Part shown: positions 48,123 through 57,276 of the stretch, one piece after another
Position numbering within the stretch: position 1 is the first letter of the stretch
How the letters are laid out: each line of letters begins with the position of its first letter
Assembly: GCF_000688235.1 (NCBI RefSeq)
Contig: NZ_JHYO01000024.1
Span: 1-61,866 of the forward strand
Length of the DNA: 61,866 nucleotides
Reading direction: 5' to 3'
Source of the DNA: Terasakiella pusilla DSM 6293
GTDB taxonomy: Bacteria > Pseudomonadota > Alphaproteobacteria > Rhodospirillales > Terasakiellaceae
Made by a program: the position numbers and the translations under genes
The notes under the pieces: generated by a model
Database searches by the model: none
The model's input: only the letters and a program-made list of their open reading frames with translations
Told to the model about the DNA's origin: nothing

Positions 48123-49615
48123 GCATGGAACTTTCTATTCTCCTCTCCATGATTATCCCGGCTGTTGGGGCGGTATTGATCGCATTGACGGGAAAAATAC
48201 CCAATGTGCGCGAAACCGTGACCCTCTTTACCGCGGTTGCCCTTTTCCTCAATGTCCTGTCTTTGTTGGGGCCGGTTCTGGACGGCGCAACACCTGAAAT
48301 CACTTTGATTGAAATGGTGCCGGGCCTATCTATAGCCTTTAAGGTCGAGCCTTTGGGCATGATGTTTTCCCTGATTGCATCAGGGTTGTGGATTTTGAAC
48401 TCTATCTATTCCATCGGCTATATGCGCGGGAATAAGGAAAAACATCAGACACGGTTTTACATCTGCTTTGCGGTTGCGATCGCTGCCACATTGGGGCTGG
48501 CCTATTCCGCCAACCTGCTGACGCTGTTTATTTTCTACGAAGTGCTGACCTTCAGTACCTACCCGCTTGTGTCACACAAGGGGGACGAAAATGCGGTTAA
48601 AGGTGCGCGCACCTATCTTGGTATTTTGGTGACAACCTCAGTCGGTTTCTTGTTCTTTGCAATTGCATGGACGTTTTCCGCGACGGGGACGCTTGATTTT
48701 GTCAACGGCGGTATCCTTGGCGGAAAAGTTGAAGGACCGCTTATGGGCTTGCTCCTGATGCTGTTTATCTACGGCATCGGTAAGGCGGCTGTTATGCCTG
48801 TCCATAGATGGCTTCCGGCAGCGATGGTGGCACCGACGCCGGTGTCCGCGTTGCTGCACGCGGTCGCGGTTGTGAAGTCTGGTGTGTTCTCGGTCGTGAA
48901 AGTTATCGTTTATACCTTCGGGATTGATAATCTTGTGGCATCCGGTTCTGCCGGATGGCTGGTTTGGGTATCTGGTTTTACCATCATCGCAGCCTCTATG
49001 GTTGCGTTGCGTCAGGATAACCTGAAGCGTCGATTGGCCTACTCCACCATTTCTCAGCTCTCCTACGTGGTGTTGGCAGCAGCCATCCTAACGCCAATTT
49101 CAGCGGTTGGGGCGGCCTTGCATATCGCAGCTCATGCCTTTGGTAAGATCACCCTCTTCTTTGCGGCTGGGTCGATTTATACTGCAGCTCATAAGACGGA
49201 GGTCAGTCAGTTGAACGGCATCGGCTGGAAAATGCCAATTACCATGACAGCCTTTGCAATTGGGGCACTGTCCATGATTGGCTTGCCACCCACAGCGGGC
49301 TTTATCTCCAAATGGTATATCATCCAAGGGGCCATGAGTTCGGAGAACTTCCTTGCCTTGGGTGTGATTGTCTTGAGTACCTTGTTGAATGCGGGCTACT
49401 TCCTGCCGATCATTTACGCGGCCTTCTTTAAGAAAGAGAAAGCAGCAAAGCATGGTCATGACGGGCATCACGATCACCATCACGGTGATCATGGAGAAGC
49501 CCCTTTGCCGATCGTGATCGCGATTTCGTCAACAGCATTGCTGACCATTTTGATGTTCTTCTTCCCGGATATCGCACTTGAACTGGCACAAAAAATGATT
49601 GGGGGTGCACAATGA
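48119..49615 (+). CDS. Second antiporter-like subunit (MrpA N-terminal-like) with His-rich loop
   Basis: A 498-residue NuoL/MrpA-like subunit. Glu141 (FIFYEVLTFSTY), Lys222 (GKAAVMPVHRWLP) and Lys253 (AVVKSGVFSV) are in place. The sequence APTPVSALLHAVAVVKSG is closer to MrpA/NuoL than to MrpD. Between the last helices lies a histidine-rich loop (about 443-459, HGHDGHHDHHHGDHGE), a possible metal-binding site. Confidence 0.9.
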   Translation: MSMELSILLSMIIPAVGAVLIALTGKIPNVRETVTLFTAVALFLNVLSLLGPVLDGATPEITLIEMVPGLSIAFKVEPLGMMFSLIASGLWILNSIYSIGYMRGNKEKHQTRFYICFAVAIAATLGLAYSANLLTLFIFYEVLTFSTYPLVSHKGDENAVKGARTYLGILVTTSVGFLFFAIAWTFSATGTLDFVNGGILGGKVEGPLMGLLLMLFIYGIGKAAVMPVHRWLPAAMVAPTPVSALLHAVAVVKSGVFSVVKVIVYTFGIDNLVASGSAGWLVWVSGFTIIAASMVALRQDNLKRRLAYSTISQLSYVVLAAAILTPISAVGAALHIAAHAFGKITLFFAAGSIYTAAHKTEVSQLNGIGWKMPITMTAFAIGALSMIGLPPTAGFISKWYIIQGAMSSENFLALGVIVLSTLLNAGYFLPIIYAAFFKKEKAAKHGHDGHHDHHHGDHGEAPLPIVIAISSTALLTILMFFFPDIALELAQKMIGGAQ

Positions 49616-49866
49616 GTGACAATAAAGACATTCACTGGCTGTGTCGCCCAGCCACCATTAAAAAGCTTTGGGTGATCGGCATTGCGATTCTGGTCATAAC
49701 CGTGGCTTTGGAATTTACCATTCATCCCCATGCCTATTTCGGTGTGGATGGCTGGTTTGGCTTTAACGCCTGGTTTGGATTTTTATCCTGTGCGGCCATG
49801 GTTTTGTTTGCAAAATTCCTCGGGATTTTCCTGAAGCGGGAGGATACCTATTATGATGATAAATAG
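49612..49866 (+). CDS. Small membrane protein of the antiporter operon
   Basis: An 84-residue protein with two probable helices (about 18-37 and 55-72) joined by an aromatic, Gly-rich loop (HAYFGVDGWFGFNAWFGF). I do not recognise a named family. It overlaps its upstream neighbour by 4 nt and its downstream neighbour by 14 nt. That tight embedding between two antiporter subunits argues for a structural role in the complex, perhaps holding the extra subunit. Confidence 0.8.
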   Translation: MSDNKDIHWLCRPATIKKLWVIGIAILVITVALEFTIHPHAYFGVDGWFGFNAWFGFLSCAAMVLFAKFLGIFLKREDTYYDDK

Positions 49867-51565
49867 TGCTATTCCGCCGGGGTTAATCTTGATCGTCGGC
49901 GCGATGTTCCTGCCTTCACTGGTGGGGAATGCGCGCAAGACAGCGATGTTGCTGATCCCGGTTTTGACCATGTATATGATCTGGGCTGTGCCGGATGGCG
50001 TTCAGCTGACGGTTCCTTTCCTGGATTATACGCTGGAGCCTTTGGAAGGCGATAAACTGTCGCGCCTCTTTGCGACCATCTTTACCTTGATGGCCTTTGT
50101 CGGTGGCATCTTTGCTTTAAATCAAAAAAGCCAGATCGAACTGATCTCGGCTTATGCCTATGCTGGCGGTGCCGTTGGTGTTGCCATGGCGGGTGATTTG
50201 GTCACCGTCTTTATCTTCTGGGAGTTTATGGCGGTTGCCTCGACACTTGTGATCTGGTCAGCACGCACAAAGGAATCTTATGGCGCGTCCATGCGCTATG
50301 CGATTGTCCATTTATTTGGTGGCGTGATTTTGATGATTGGTGTCATCGGTCAAGTTTATCATTCCGGCTCTGTTGAATTTACGGCGATGCGGGCGGATAG
50401 CTGGTGGACATGGATGTTGTTGGCGGGTTTCCTGATCAATGCTGGTGCCCCGCCCTTTTCCTCTTGGTTGCCGGATGCTTATCCAAGTGCGTCGTGGTCG
50501 GGCAGTGTCTTTTTGTCCGCCTTTACCACCAAGACAGCGGTTTATGTGTTGATCCGCAGCTTCCCCGGGGAACAGGTGCTGATTTATGTGGGGCTGTATA
50601 TGGTGTTTTACGGCATCATCTATGCGCTGCTGGAAAATGACATGCGCCGCATTCTCGCCTATTCCATCATCAACCAGGTGGGCTTTATGGTCACAGGGAT
50701 CGGGATTGGGACAGAATTGGCGCTAAACGGTGCTTCTGCCCATGCCTTTGCCCATATCATCTATAAAGCGCTGCTGTTGATGTCGGCAGGCGCTGTAATG
50801 TATGAGATCAACAAGCGCAAATGTACCGACCTTGGCGGTCTGTATAAGGCTATGCCGTTGACCATGGTTTGCGGGACGATTGGGGCCTTGGCCATTTCCG
50901 GCTTCCCGTTGACCTCCGGCTTTACGACCAAGACCATGATTGCCTCGGCTGCGGCGGTGGAACATATTGATTATGCGTGGTTCTTGCTGGAAGCGGCCTC
51001 AGCGGGTGTGTTCCTGCATGCAGGGATCAAGTTCCCTTGGTTTGTCTTTTTCCAACGCGCCCCGGGGTATGTGGAGCGTGAATTTGGGGCCAAACCGAAA
51101 GATCCTCCGTTTAACATGAAGTTGGCCATGGTGATCTTCGCGGCGCTTTGTATCGGGCTTGGGCTTTATCCTGAGCCGCTTTATGCGCTGCTTCCCTACT
51201 CTGTGGACTTTGAACCTTATAAGCCAGCAAAAGTCGTTCATATGCTTGAACTGCTTTTATTCTCCGGTTTTGCCTTCTTCGTTCTGTTGAAGATGATGAA
51301 ACGGACGTTGACCATTACGCTTGATTTTGATTGGTTCTATCGCAAATTCTTCAATCTCCTGCATGAAGAGTTCGTGATCAAACATGGTGGTGCGGCCTTT
51401 AATGCCTTTAAATCGGCTTGTGTGCATCGTGTGAACCATTTGATCAAGTATGTGTTCAAGCATCACGGTCCGCAAGGTGTGCTGGCCCGTACATGGCCGA
51501 CAGGCAGTATGGTGTTGTGGGTCGCGATCCTGTTGGGATTGTACCTGATTGTCTATTACATCTAG
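49853..51565 (+). CDS. Third antiporter-like subunit (MrpD/NuoM-type), TM7 Lys replaced
   Basis: A 570-residue protein with the 14-helix antiporter core and an extra C-terminal segment (about 490-570) ending in another helix. Glu124 (FIFWEFMAVAS) and Lys227 (TTKTAVYVLIR) are present. The central TM7 Lys found in the other two subunits is Asn196 here (FLINAGAPPFSSWLPDAYP). It may have lost or changed ion translocation. It closes the operon, 27 nt before the terminator stem region. Confidence 0.88.
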   Translation: MMINSAIPPGLILIVGAMFLPSLVGNARKTAMLLIPVLTMYMIWAVPDGVQLTVPFLDYTLEPLEGDKLSRLFATIFTLMAFVGGIFALNQKSQIELISAYAYAGGAVGVAMAGDLVTVFIFWEFMAVASTLVIWSARTKESYGASMRYAIVHLFGGVILMIGVIGQVYHSGSVEFTAMRADSWWTWMLLAGFLINAGAPPFSSWLPDAYPSASWSGSVFLSAFTTKTAVYVLIRSFPGEQVLIYVGLYMVFYGIIYALLENDMRRILAYSIINQVGFMVTGIGIGTELALNGASAHAFAHIIYKALLLMSAGAVMYEINKRKCTDLGGLYKAMPLTMVCGTIGALAISGFPLTSGFTTKTMIASAAAVEHIDYAWFLLEAASAGVFLHAGIKFPWFVFFQRAPGYVEREFGAKPKDPPFNMKLAMVIFAALCIGLGLYPEPLYALLPYSVDFEPYKPAKVVHMLELLLFSGFAFFVLLKMMKRTLTITLDFDWFYRKFFNLLHEEFVIKHGGAAFNAFKSACVHRVNHLIKYVFKHHGPQGVLARTWPTGSMVLWVAILLGLYLIVYYI

Positions 51566-51591
51566 GCCGCTTGACCTATGTGATAAAACGG

Positions 51592-51622
51592 AAAAAGGAG
51601 GCTCGAGGGCCTCCTTTTTTTA
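51592..51622. terminator. Bidirectional terminator after the Mrp-like operon
   Basis: Stem AGGAGGC / GCCTCCT (51596-51602 and 51609-51615) with five A before and a run of T after. It can serve both the plus-strand operon and the convergent Panacea gene whose stop lies at its edge. Confidence 0.8.
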
Positions 51623-52201
51623 TGGTTTTTTCTTTTTAGCTTGCTGGGATGGCAGCGGGGTTGCTTGTGCGACTTTGCGCAGGTTCGCCCCCCAGGATTT
51701 GACCTGTACGGGCCGCCCGTCTTGTGAGCGCAGAATACGAGGTTTCAGCACCTTATCGATTGAGGGCGCATCTATTGATTTGGTGAAGCTTTGAATCATC
51801 AGCTTGTGGGAAATTTCGGTGCGTCGCCCCTTGCTGAGGGCCTGTTGAAAGGCTGGCGTCTTTTTACAAATCTCCGCCAGTTTATCAGCGGAGTAAGACC
51901 CGAAACGTCGCCAAATCCCTTCAAGAAAGGTTTCGACGGGTCCGGGCATGGTCGTATTCAGGTAAAAATTCGGTCTACCCTGTTCAAAGGCGCGAAAGAC
52001 ATGGGGTTCCAAAGGGCCGGTATCGTCGGCGACAAAAACACCGGGGGCAAGTTTGCGCCCCTTGTAGGCCACAGCAAAATAACTCTGCGAGAGAAACAGC
52101 AACCGATGCATTTTCATGGGTTGCAGATATTCATTGTTGTTAAGGGCATGGTCCATAAACCAAGCGGCAACATCGAACATGGTTTCTACAGCAGCGGTCA
52201 T
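51620..52201 (-). CDS. Panacea (SocA/DUF4065)-like domain protein
   Basis: A 193-residue protein. VAAWFMDHALNNNEYLQPMKMHRLLFLSQSYFAVAYKGRKLAP and DTGPLEPHVFRAFEQGRP fit the Panacea domain (SocA-like antitoxins, DUF4065). In Caulobacter, SocA is an antitoxin and ClpXP adaptor (established). No toxin gene is adjacent. The tail (about 150-193) is basic and disordered. The ATG at 52201 gives the domain near the N-terminus; a 19-residue longer form is possible. Confidence 0.72.
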   Translation of the reverse strand: MTAAVETMFDVAAWFMDHALNNNEYLQPMKMHRLLFLSQSYFAVAYKGRKLAPGVFVADDTGPLEPHVFRAFEQGRPNFYLNTTMPGPVETFLEGIWRRFGSYSADKLAEICKKTPAFQQALSKGRRTEISHKLMIQSFTKSIDAPSIDKVLKPRILRSQDGRPVQVKSWGANLRKVAQATPLPSQQAKKKKP

Positions 52202-52308
52202 CGGGGCCTCGTTTTCTTTGAAACGTTTTCTAATCGGACTTATAGAATTGCACAGCATTTCTTTCCAGCGGCTTAACGCCCCCGGATAAAATAAACATCA
52301 CTGGGATA

Positions 52309-52749
52309 CTAAAGGGCAACGTTGAGCGAGCCGCCTCTGCTTTTGCCTTCGCCACTCACCGCACGCGTGTTGGTGTCGTAGGTGGCTGTCGCACGCGCCA
52401 TATAGGCTTGAAATGCAGGTTTTGCCCCACCATACCCTTGTGCGGCAAAGCCCCCGTCATCAGCAAAATTACCATATTCTTCGCGAACATCTTCAAAGAG
52501 CATGGCAAAGGTGCGAGAGGTCCCGTGCAGTTTGAGAGTCTGCGGCTGTTCATGGGAGGGATTGTGGTGGCCTTGGCGTTGATCAAACCCGTCAAACCCG
52601 CGGTTTTCTTCTTCACCGCGCACGCCTGTCTGGGCAAAAAGTTCGGAAACAGCCCCGAATTGGGAGGAAACCTGACGCGCGCCACTGCCCGGTCGACTTG
52701 TCGTCACCGGCGAGGTACTAGCAGATACTGTCTTAGTAACGCTGGACAT
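52309..52749 (-). CDS. Unknown protein (146 aa)
   Basis: No family recognised. The first 35 residues are Ser/Thr-rich and probably disordered. The rest is Gly-rich and polar with a more ordered segment around LKLHGTSRTFAMLFEDVREEYGNF. No signal peptide or membrane helix. The 156 nt upstream are AT-rich and contain the dyad GTATA-N11-TATAC (52813-52833), so it probably has its own promoter. Moderate confidence that it is a real gene. Confidence 0.55.
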   Translation of the reverse strand: MSSVTKTVSASTSPVTTSRPGSGARQVSSQFGAVSELFAQTGVRGEEENRGFDGFDQRQGHHNPSHEQPQTLKLHGTSRTFAMLFEDVREEYGNFADDGGFAAQGYGGAKPAFQAYMARATATYDTNTRAVSGEGKSRGGSLNVAL

Positions 52750-52812
52750 CGTCTAGGTTTCTTTCGTTTTAAAACTGGCGCATGGATGTGTCGTCCATGC
52801 GCGAACACACGT

Positions 52813-52833
52813 GTATACATATAATTTATATAC
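52813..52833. promoter_or_regulatory. AT-rich dyad upstream of the 146-aa gene
   Basis: GTATA (52813-52817) and TATAC (52829-52833) flank an AT-only centre. It includes ATACATATA, the same 9-mer as one arm of the palindrome upstream of nuoA. Confidence 0.35.
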
Positions 52834-52905
52834 AAATGAGGTAAGCGTCAAGGGGGCGCGAAGCTCTTTCGGTTGTTGAGCCTTGAGAGAGTATAACGCC
52901 CTGAT

Positions 52906-53418
52906 TTATTGCGGCTTTAAATCGTCCGGCAATTCCGGTGGCAAGTCCGGTGAAACCTGTTCGGTAGGCTGTGTCTGACGTTGCGGTGCAGAATCGGTTG
53001 CCTGATTATTATAGCTGCACAAAAACGTGATCCGATTTGGCGTCATTAACGGGCAATCCCATTTGTCATTTTTAACATATTTCAACTGCAAGGAATTAAC
53101 CATCGCCTGAATACGGCGGGAGCGCTGAACGGAGCCTTCAAAGGCTTGACCTTCCGCAACGGTTTGGCGTGTGGCTTTTTGGGCGTTGCTGAATTGAACA
53201 AGGTTTTCGATTTCAGTAATGCGGGTGCCGCACTCCTCTCTAGCGAGGTCATAAACCACTTGTCGGCTGTGTTGAGTGTGATCAAAACAGATGTTGACCT
53301 CTAGTGGCTCCGTGGGGACATTGGTATATCGTTCGCGCTTCCAATCTTCGACATGCGGCGGAGTTGTACAGGCTTGCAAGGCAAAAAGGCTAATACCGAG
53401 GGCAACAAATTTATACAT
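52906..53418 (-). CDS. Lipoprotein of unknown function
   Basis: A 170-residue protein with a lipoprotein signal peptide: hydrophobic VALGISLFALQAC with lipobox LQAC (Cys about residue 17 from the Met at 53418). The mature part has four further Cys (ICFDH, EECGTR, DCPLM, LCSYN), allowing disulfides, and a Pro/Gln-rich tail. It starts right after the AsmA gene and may act with it at the envelope. No Pfam family recognised. Confidence 0.72.
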   Translation of the reverse strand: MYKFVALGISLFALQACTTPPHVEDWKRERYTNVPTEPLEVNICFDHTQHSRQVVYDLAREECGTRITEIENLVQFSNAQKATRQTVAEGQAFEGSVQRSRRIQAMVNSLQLKYVKNDKWDCPLMTPNRITFLCSYNNQATDSAPQRQTQPTEQVSPDLPPELPDDLKPQ

Positions 53419-53429
53419 ATGCGTTTCCA

Positions 53430-55328
53430 TTAATCCAGCAGATCGGCTTCTTCAATGACCATATCACCAAAATCGTCGTCTTCAGTCGTGGCGGTTTCGT
53501 CAGTGGGGATATCGTCCGTTGTATTCGGCAAAAAGCCTGAATGCAACCCTTCTTGCCGTTGTTTAGGCTGTGTCGCTTCCATAGTTGTATCAAGCGTCAG
53601 ATCCTGCCAAGGCCCCTCAATGTTCACATAGCCCTTGGATTGCGGGGCGTTTGCTGTGGCCGGTATGGTGCTATTTAGCAAAAGCTTGAAGGTTTGATCA
53701 TTGAAATTCAGGCCCGCGATTCCTTCAACCTGAACAAAGGGGGCAACAACCTTGATGTCATCGGAATTAACCTGCCCCTTTTCCCCTTTTAAATGGCCCT
53801 TCAATTCCGCAAATTCAAAAACGGGCATTTGTTTCGCGTTGAGAGACTGCGCCACATTGGTGTTTTTAAACAAACCGTCTAAAATGGAAAACTCCCCATG
53901 AATCTTGGAGGTTTCAAGGAAGTGTCGCGGTGTTGTCCCCCACGCCTGAGCTTCATAAAAATAGTTGAGCGTTCCCAAAGTCTCTACAGGCATGCCGAAG
54001 GCTTTTTGCACCTCTTCCAATGAAATGCCCTTAGAGTCCATGCGGAAGTTCATCACACCTTCATCAACACCTTTGTTCCAGCGTAGTCGAAGGTTTGTCA
54101 GGCCTTTAAAGGCGTTCATTTGCGTGGTTGACAGGGTCAGGCGAGCATCTTCGACTTCGACTTTAAGCCGAGGCGTGAGAGAGACCGCATTTTGTAAGTC
54201 AATTCCTTGAAACTTAATGCCAACATTTGCGTTGTAGGAGTTGAGAAATAGGTTATTAAAATCAAATTCATAAAAATCATCTGCGCTTGGCAAGAGTTCT
54301 TTCAGTGTTTGCTTGGGTACATTGATCGTCCCGGTAATCATCGGGAGAGCCGATTTGAAGTCAATCGCGCCAGACAGGATTGCGGTTGTTGGATTCTTGG
54401 TGAAAACAGCTTCTTCAATTTGCAGTTTTTGGTCGCGAACGGAGAGTTTACTGTTGATCAGAACATTGTCGTTTTTTTCAAGGCAGCTTTTGGGCTGATT
54501 AAACCAAGTGCATAAGTCATAGGTAGAGGGAATGTCAAAGCGGACATCGCCTTGAGAGACAAAAGAATGTCGCTGCGCAGCGCTGCCGTCAAAATTGATT
54601 TTTAGAGGGGCAGAGTCCAATTGCGCAGTCAGGCTACTGCGATAACCACGTAAAAATTCGTCGGGGCTTTGAAGTCGAACGTTAAGGTCGACACCGCGAT
54701 TATTTAGATACATGTGGGAATCAATGGTGAAGTCTTTGCCCCCGCTTGGTTTTTTCAGAAGCATTTCGACTTGTTGAGCGGAAATAACCTGCCCTTCTTT
54801 GCGGTTCCATTGCAGGGTACCTTCACTGACCTTCGCGGATTCAAAAACCGAATCTTCAATAAAATGCAGGAGAATTTCCAGATAGCGGATATCCTCTTTT
54901 TTTGAGCCTCGAAGGTTTTGACGGATAAACTCAGGAAGGTGAGGTAAAAAGTCACCATTGATGGTTACTTTTGGATTGTAGAGAAGGAAATCATCAACCT
55001 CGATATTCCCCGTTAGCAGGCTTATGCTGCTCATATCAAGGGATAGCGTTTTGAAGGAACCGACGGTTTCAACCGAGCCGACAAGGGGGCCGTGAAAGGC
55101 CACATCTTCTGCCTTTAAAGACAGCGCCGGGAATAAGGTGAAGGTAAATGCACCCCTGAATTCAAAAGTCAGACCCGTATTGTTTTGAAGGTAGTTCTTG
55201 AAGAAACCCTTGTAAACACCTGAAGGCAAAAGAAAAGGTGTCGCAATAATAAGGGCGAGAATGACAACGGATATGGTTAATATCCGTGATTTAATCCATG
55301 ACAAACCAAAACCCTCAAACTGAAGCAT
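53430..55328 (-). CDS. AsmA family envelope protein
   Basis: A 632-residue protein anchored by an N-terminal helix (about 13-33) with a long periplasmic beta-rich part. The opening (FFKNYLQNNTGLTFEFRGAFTFTLFPALSLKAEDVAF) and the C-terminal repeat region (VQVEGIAGLNFNDQTFKLLL) follow the AsmA/TamB-like pattern. AsmA-like proteins are thought to form bridges for phospholipid transport between the two membranes (family knowledge). An acidic Asp/Glu-rich C-terminal tail is present. It precedes the lipoprotein gene. Confidence 0.85.
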   Translation of the reverse strand: MLQFEGFGLSWIKSRILTISVVILALIIATPFLLPSGVYKGFFKNYLQNNTGLTFEFRGAFTFTLFPALSLKAEDVAFHGPLVGSVETVGSFKTLSLDMSSISLLTGNIEVDDFLLYNPKVTINGDFLPHLPEFIRQNLRGSKKEDIRYLEILLHFIEDSVFESAKVSEGTLQWNRKEGQVISAQQVEMLLKKPSGGKDFTIDSHMYLNNRGVDLNVRLQSPDEFLRGYRSSLTAQLDSAPLKINFDGSAAQRHSFVSQGDVRFDIPSTYDLCTWFNQPKSCLEKNDNVLINSKLSVRDQKLQIEEAVFTKNPTTAILSGAIDFKSALPMITGTINVPKQTLKELLPSADDFYEFDFNNLFLNSYNANVGIKFQGIDLQNAVSLTPRLKVEVEDARLTLSTTQMNAFKGLTNLRLRWNKGVDEGVMNFRMDSKGISLEEVQKAFGMPVETLGTLNYFYEAQAWGTTPRHFLETSKIHGEFSILDGLFKNTNVAQSLNAKQMPVFEFAELKGHLKGEKGQVNSDDIKVVAPFVQVEGIAGLNFNDQTFKLLLNSTIPATANAPQSKGYVNIEGPWQDLTLDTTMEATQPKQRQEGLHSGFLPNTTDDIPTDETATTEDDDFGDMVIEEADLLD

Positions 55329-55414
55329 AGTAAACTTAATCCATTGAATTTACGCTATTAGATGCGCAATTTCGTTTACTTTACAGAGTGTTTGGCTGTG
55401 TCACAAGAATTGTC

Positions 55415-55819
55415 TTAGGACTTTGAGGTCGGTAAGCCCTGTTTTTTCCACAAGGTCAAGCCACCTTTGACGACCGAGACGTTTGTGAACCCGAGATTTT
55501 TGAGTGTTTTTGCCGCCATGGCAGAACGTTGGGAGGACAGACACATCACATAGACTTTATTGTCCAGGAACGCTTTCTTTTGCTCAAGGTCATCCCCTAG
55601 CGTATGGGGCTGCACGTTTATACTGTCCGGTACATGTTCGCTTGCATATTCTTCAGGTGTGCGCACATCGATCAGGACCGCATCGGGGTTATCTTGCAGG
55701 CGCACATGCACAGCGTCTGGCGCGACAAAGGGGACGCCAGCCACAAGACGGGGCAGCATGCGAAACGCGACAAACAAAACGATGACAACAACAGCGGCAC
55801 TAACCAGTGATGAATCCAT
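55415..55819 (-). CDS. Membrane-anchored rhodanese-like protein
   Basis: A 134-residue protein with one N-terminal helix (about 4-22) and a single rhodanese domain (about 35-130). Active-site loop CLSSQRS with the catalytic Cys. VLIDVRTPEEYASEHVPDSINVQPH is the standard N-terminal signature. The domain's side of the membrane is uncertain. Divergent from trmFO across 86 nt. Confidence 0.88.
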   Translation of the reverse strand: MDSSLVSAAVVVIVLFVAFRMLPRLVAGVPFVAPDAVHVRLQDNPDAVLIDVRTPEEYASEHVPDSINVQPHTLGDDLEQKKAFLDNKVYVMCLSSQRSAMAAKTLKNLGFTNVSVVKGGLTLWKKQGLPTSKS

Positions 55820-55905
55820 GAGATTTCCCTTTATATAACCTAATTCTGTTTAATCGAATTTGAGATAATAATGCAAGGGGCTTGCTAAATGATCGGACAA
55901 ACTAT

Positions 55906-57276
55906 ATGTCACAGCTTATGACACAGACATTACACATTATTGGCGGCGGTCTTGCAGGGAGTGAGGCCGCTTGGCAGGCAGCAGAACGTGGTATTAAAGT
56001 TGTGATCCACGAGATGCGCCCTATTCGCCCGACCGAAGCTCACCAGACAGACACGCTGGCGGAATTGGTTTGTTCCAACTCTTTGCGATCCGATGACGTG
56101 CAGTATAACGCGGTCGGCCTGATGCATGAAGAAATGCGCCGCTGCGGTTCACTCATCATGAAGTGCGCTGACGAACATGCGGTGCCTGCCGGTGGTGCGC
56201 TTGCGGTTGATCGTGATGGTTTTGCCGAAGCGGTGCAAGCTGCCCTCGTCAATCATCCCAATGTGGAAATCATCCGCGAAGAAATTACCGACATTCCCGG
56301 TGAGGAATGGGATCAGGTGATTATCGCCACAGGTCCCCTGACGTCTGAGCCATTGGCAAACGCCATTAAAGCGCTAACGGATGAAGAGTCCCTGCACTTC
56401 TTTGATGCCATCGCCCCGATCATTCATAAAGACAGCATCGATTTTTCCAAGGCGTGGTTCCAGTCGCGCTACGACAAAGGCGATGGCAGTGACTACATCA
56501 ACCTTGGCATGACGCGGGAACAATACGATCAGTTTATCGACGATCTGATCGAAGGCGAGAAAATGGAATTCAAAGAGTGGGAGAAAAACACTCCGTACTT
56601 TGAAGCCTGCTTGCCCATCGAAGTCATGGCGGAACGTGGGCGTGAGACACTCGCCTTTGGCCCGATGAAACCGGTTGGGTTAAAGAACCCGAATGACCCT
56701 GACACCAGACTGGCTGCGGTTGTCCAACTGCGTCAGGATAACAAGCTAGGGACGCTTTACAACATGGTAGGTTTCCAGACCAAACTGCGCCATGGGGAAC
56801 AGGTCCGTATCTTCAAGACCATTCCGGGGTTGGAGAATGCAAGCTTTGCCCGATTGGGCGGCATCCATCGCAATACCTTTATCAATTCCCCTCGCCTGTT
56901 GGATAAGACGCTCAAGCTTAAAGGCCGTCCAAACATCCGTTTTGCTGGTCAGGTGACGGGCTGTGAAGGATATGTGGAAAGCACGGCTGTTGGCTTGATG
57001 GCAGGTCGTTTCGCGGCGGCAGAAATGTCAGGCCAAGAGATCATCTGCCCACCGGATGTCACCGCGATGGGCGGGATTTTGTCTCACATCACAGGTGGTG
57101 CCGATGCGTTAACCTTCCAGCCGATGAACATCAACTTCGGTCTTTTGCCGCCGATGGATGTGCGCAACGAACGTGGCAAGCGCGTTAAGGGGAAAGAGAA
57201 AAAGGCGGCTGTCTCCGCCCGTGCGCTCACCGCCCTTGATGATTGGTTGAAAGAAGCCGGAACCCTGTCGGCTTAA
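55906..57276 (+). CDS. trmFO: Methylenetetrahydrofolate--tRNA-(uracil-5-)-methyltransferase
   Basis: FAD- and folate-dependent enzyme that makes 5-methyluridine at position 54 of tRNA. It has 456 residues. The FAD motif [14 protein letters not shown] is followed by [17 protein letters not shown] and the C-terminal [28 protein letters not shown]. The start is taken at the ATG 55906; 55918 and an upstream TTG are alternatives. Its stop overlaps that of the convergent gene in TTAA. Confidence 0.95.
   Translation: MSQLMTQTLHIIGGGLAGSEAAWQAAERGIKVVIHEMRPIRPTEAHQTDTLAELVCSNSLRSDDVQYNAVGLMHEEMRRCGSLIMKCADEHAVPAGGALAVDRDGFAEAVQAALVNHPNVEIIREEITDIPGEEWDQVIIATGPLTSEPLANAIKALTDEESLHFFDAIAPIIHKDSIDFSKAWFQSRYDKGDGSDYINLGMTREQYDQFIDDLIEGEKMEFKEWEKNTPYFEACLPIEVMAERGRETLAFGPMKPVGLKNPNDPDTRLAAVVQLRQDNKLGTLYNMVGFQTKLRHGEQVRIFKTIPGLENASFARLGGIHRNTFINSPRLLDKTLKLKGRPNIRFAGQVTGCEGYVESTAVGLMAGRFAAAEMSGQEIICPPDVTAMGGILSHITGGADALTFQPMNINFGLLPPMDVRNERGKRVKGKEKKAAVSARALTALDDWLKEAGTLSA

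Noticed and set aside
44132-51565. Antiporter operon as part of a membrane-bound hydrogenase or DIC-uptake (Dab) system
   Set aside because: No hydrogenase large/small subunits, ferredoxin-type subunits or DabA (DUF2309) gene is present.
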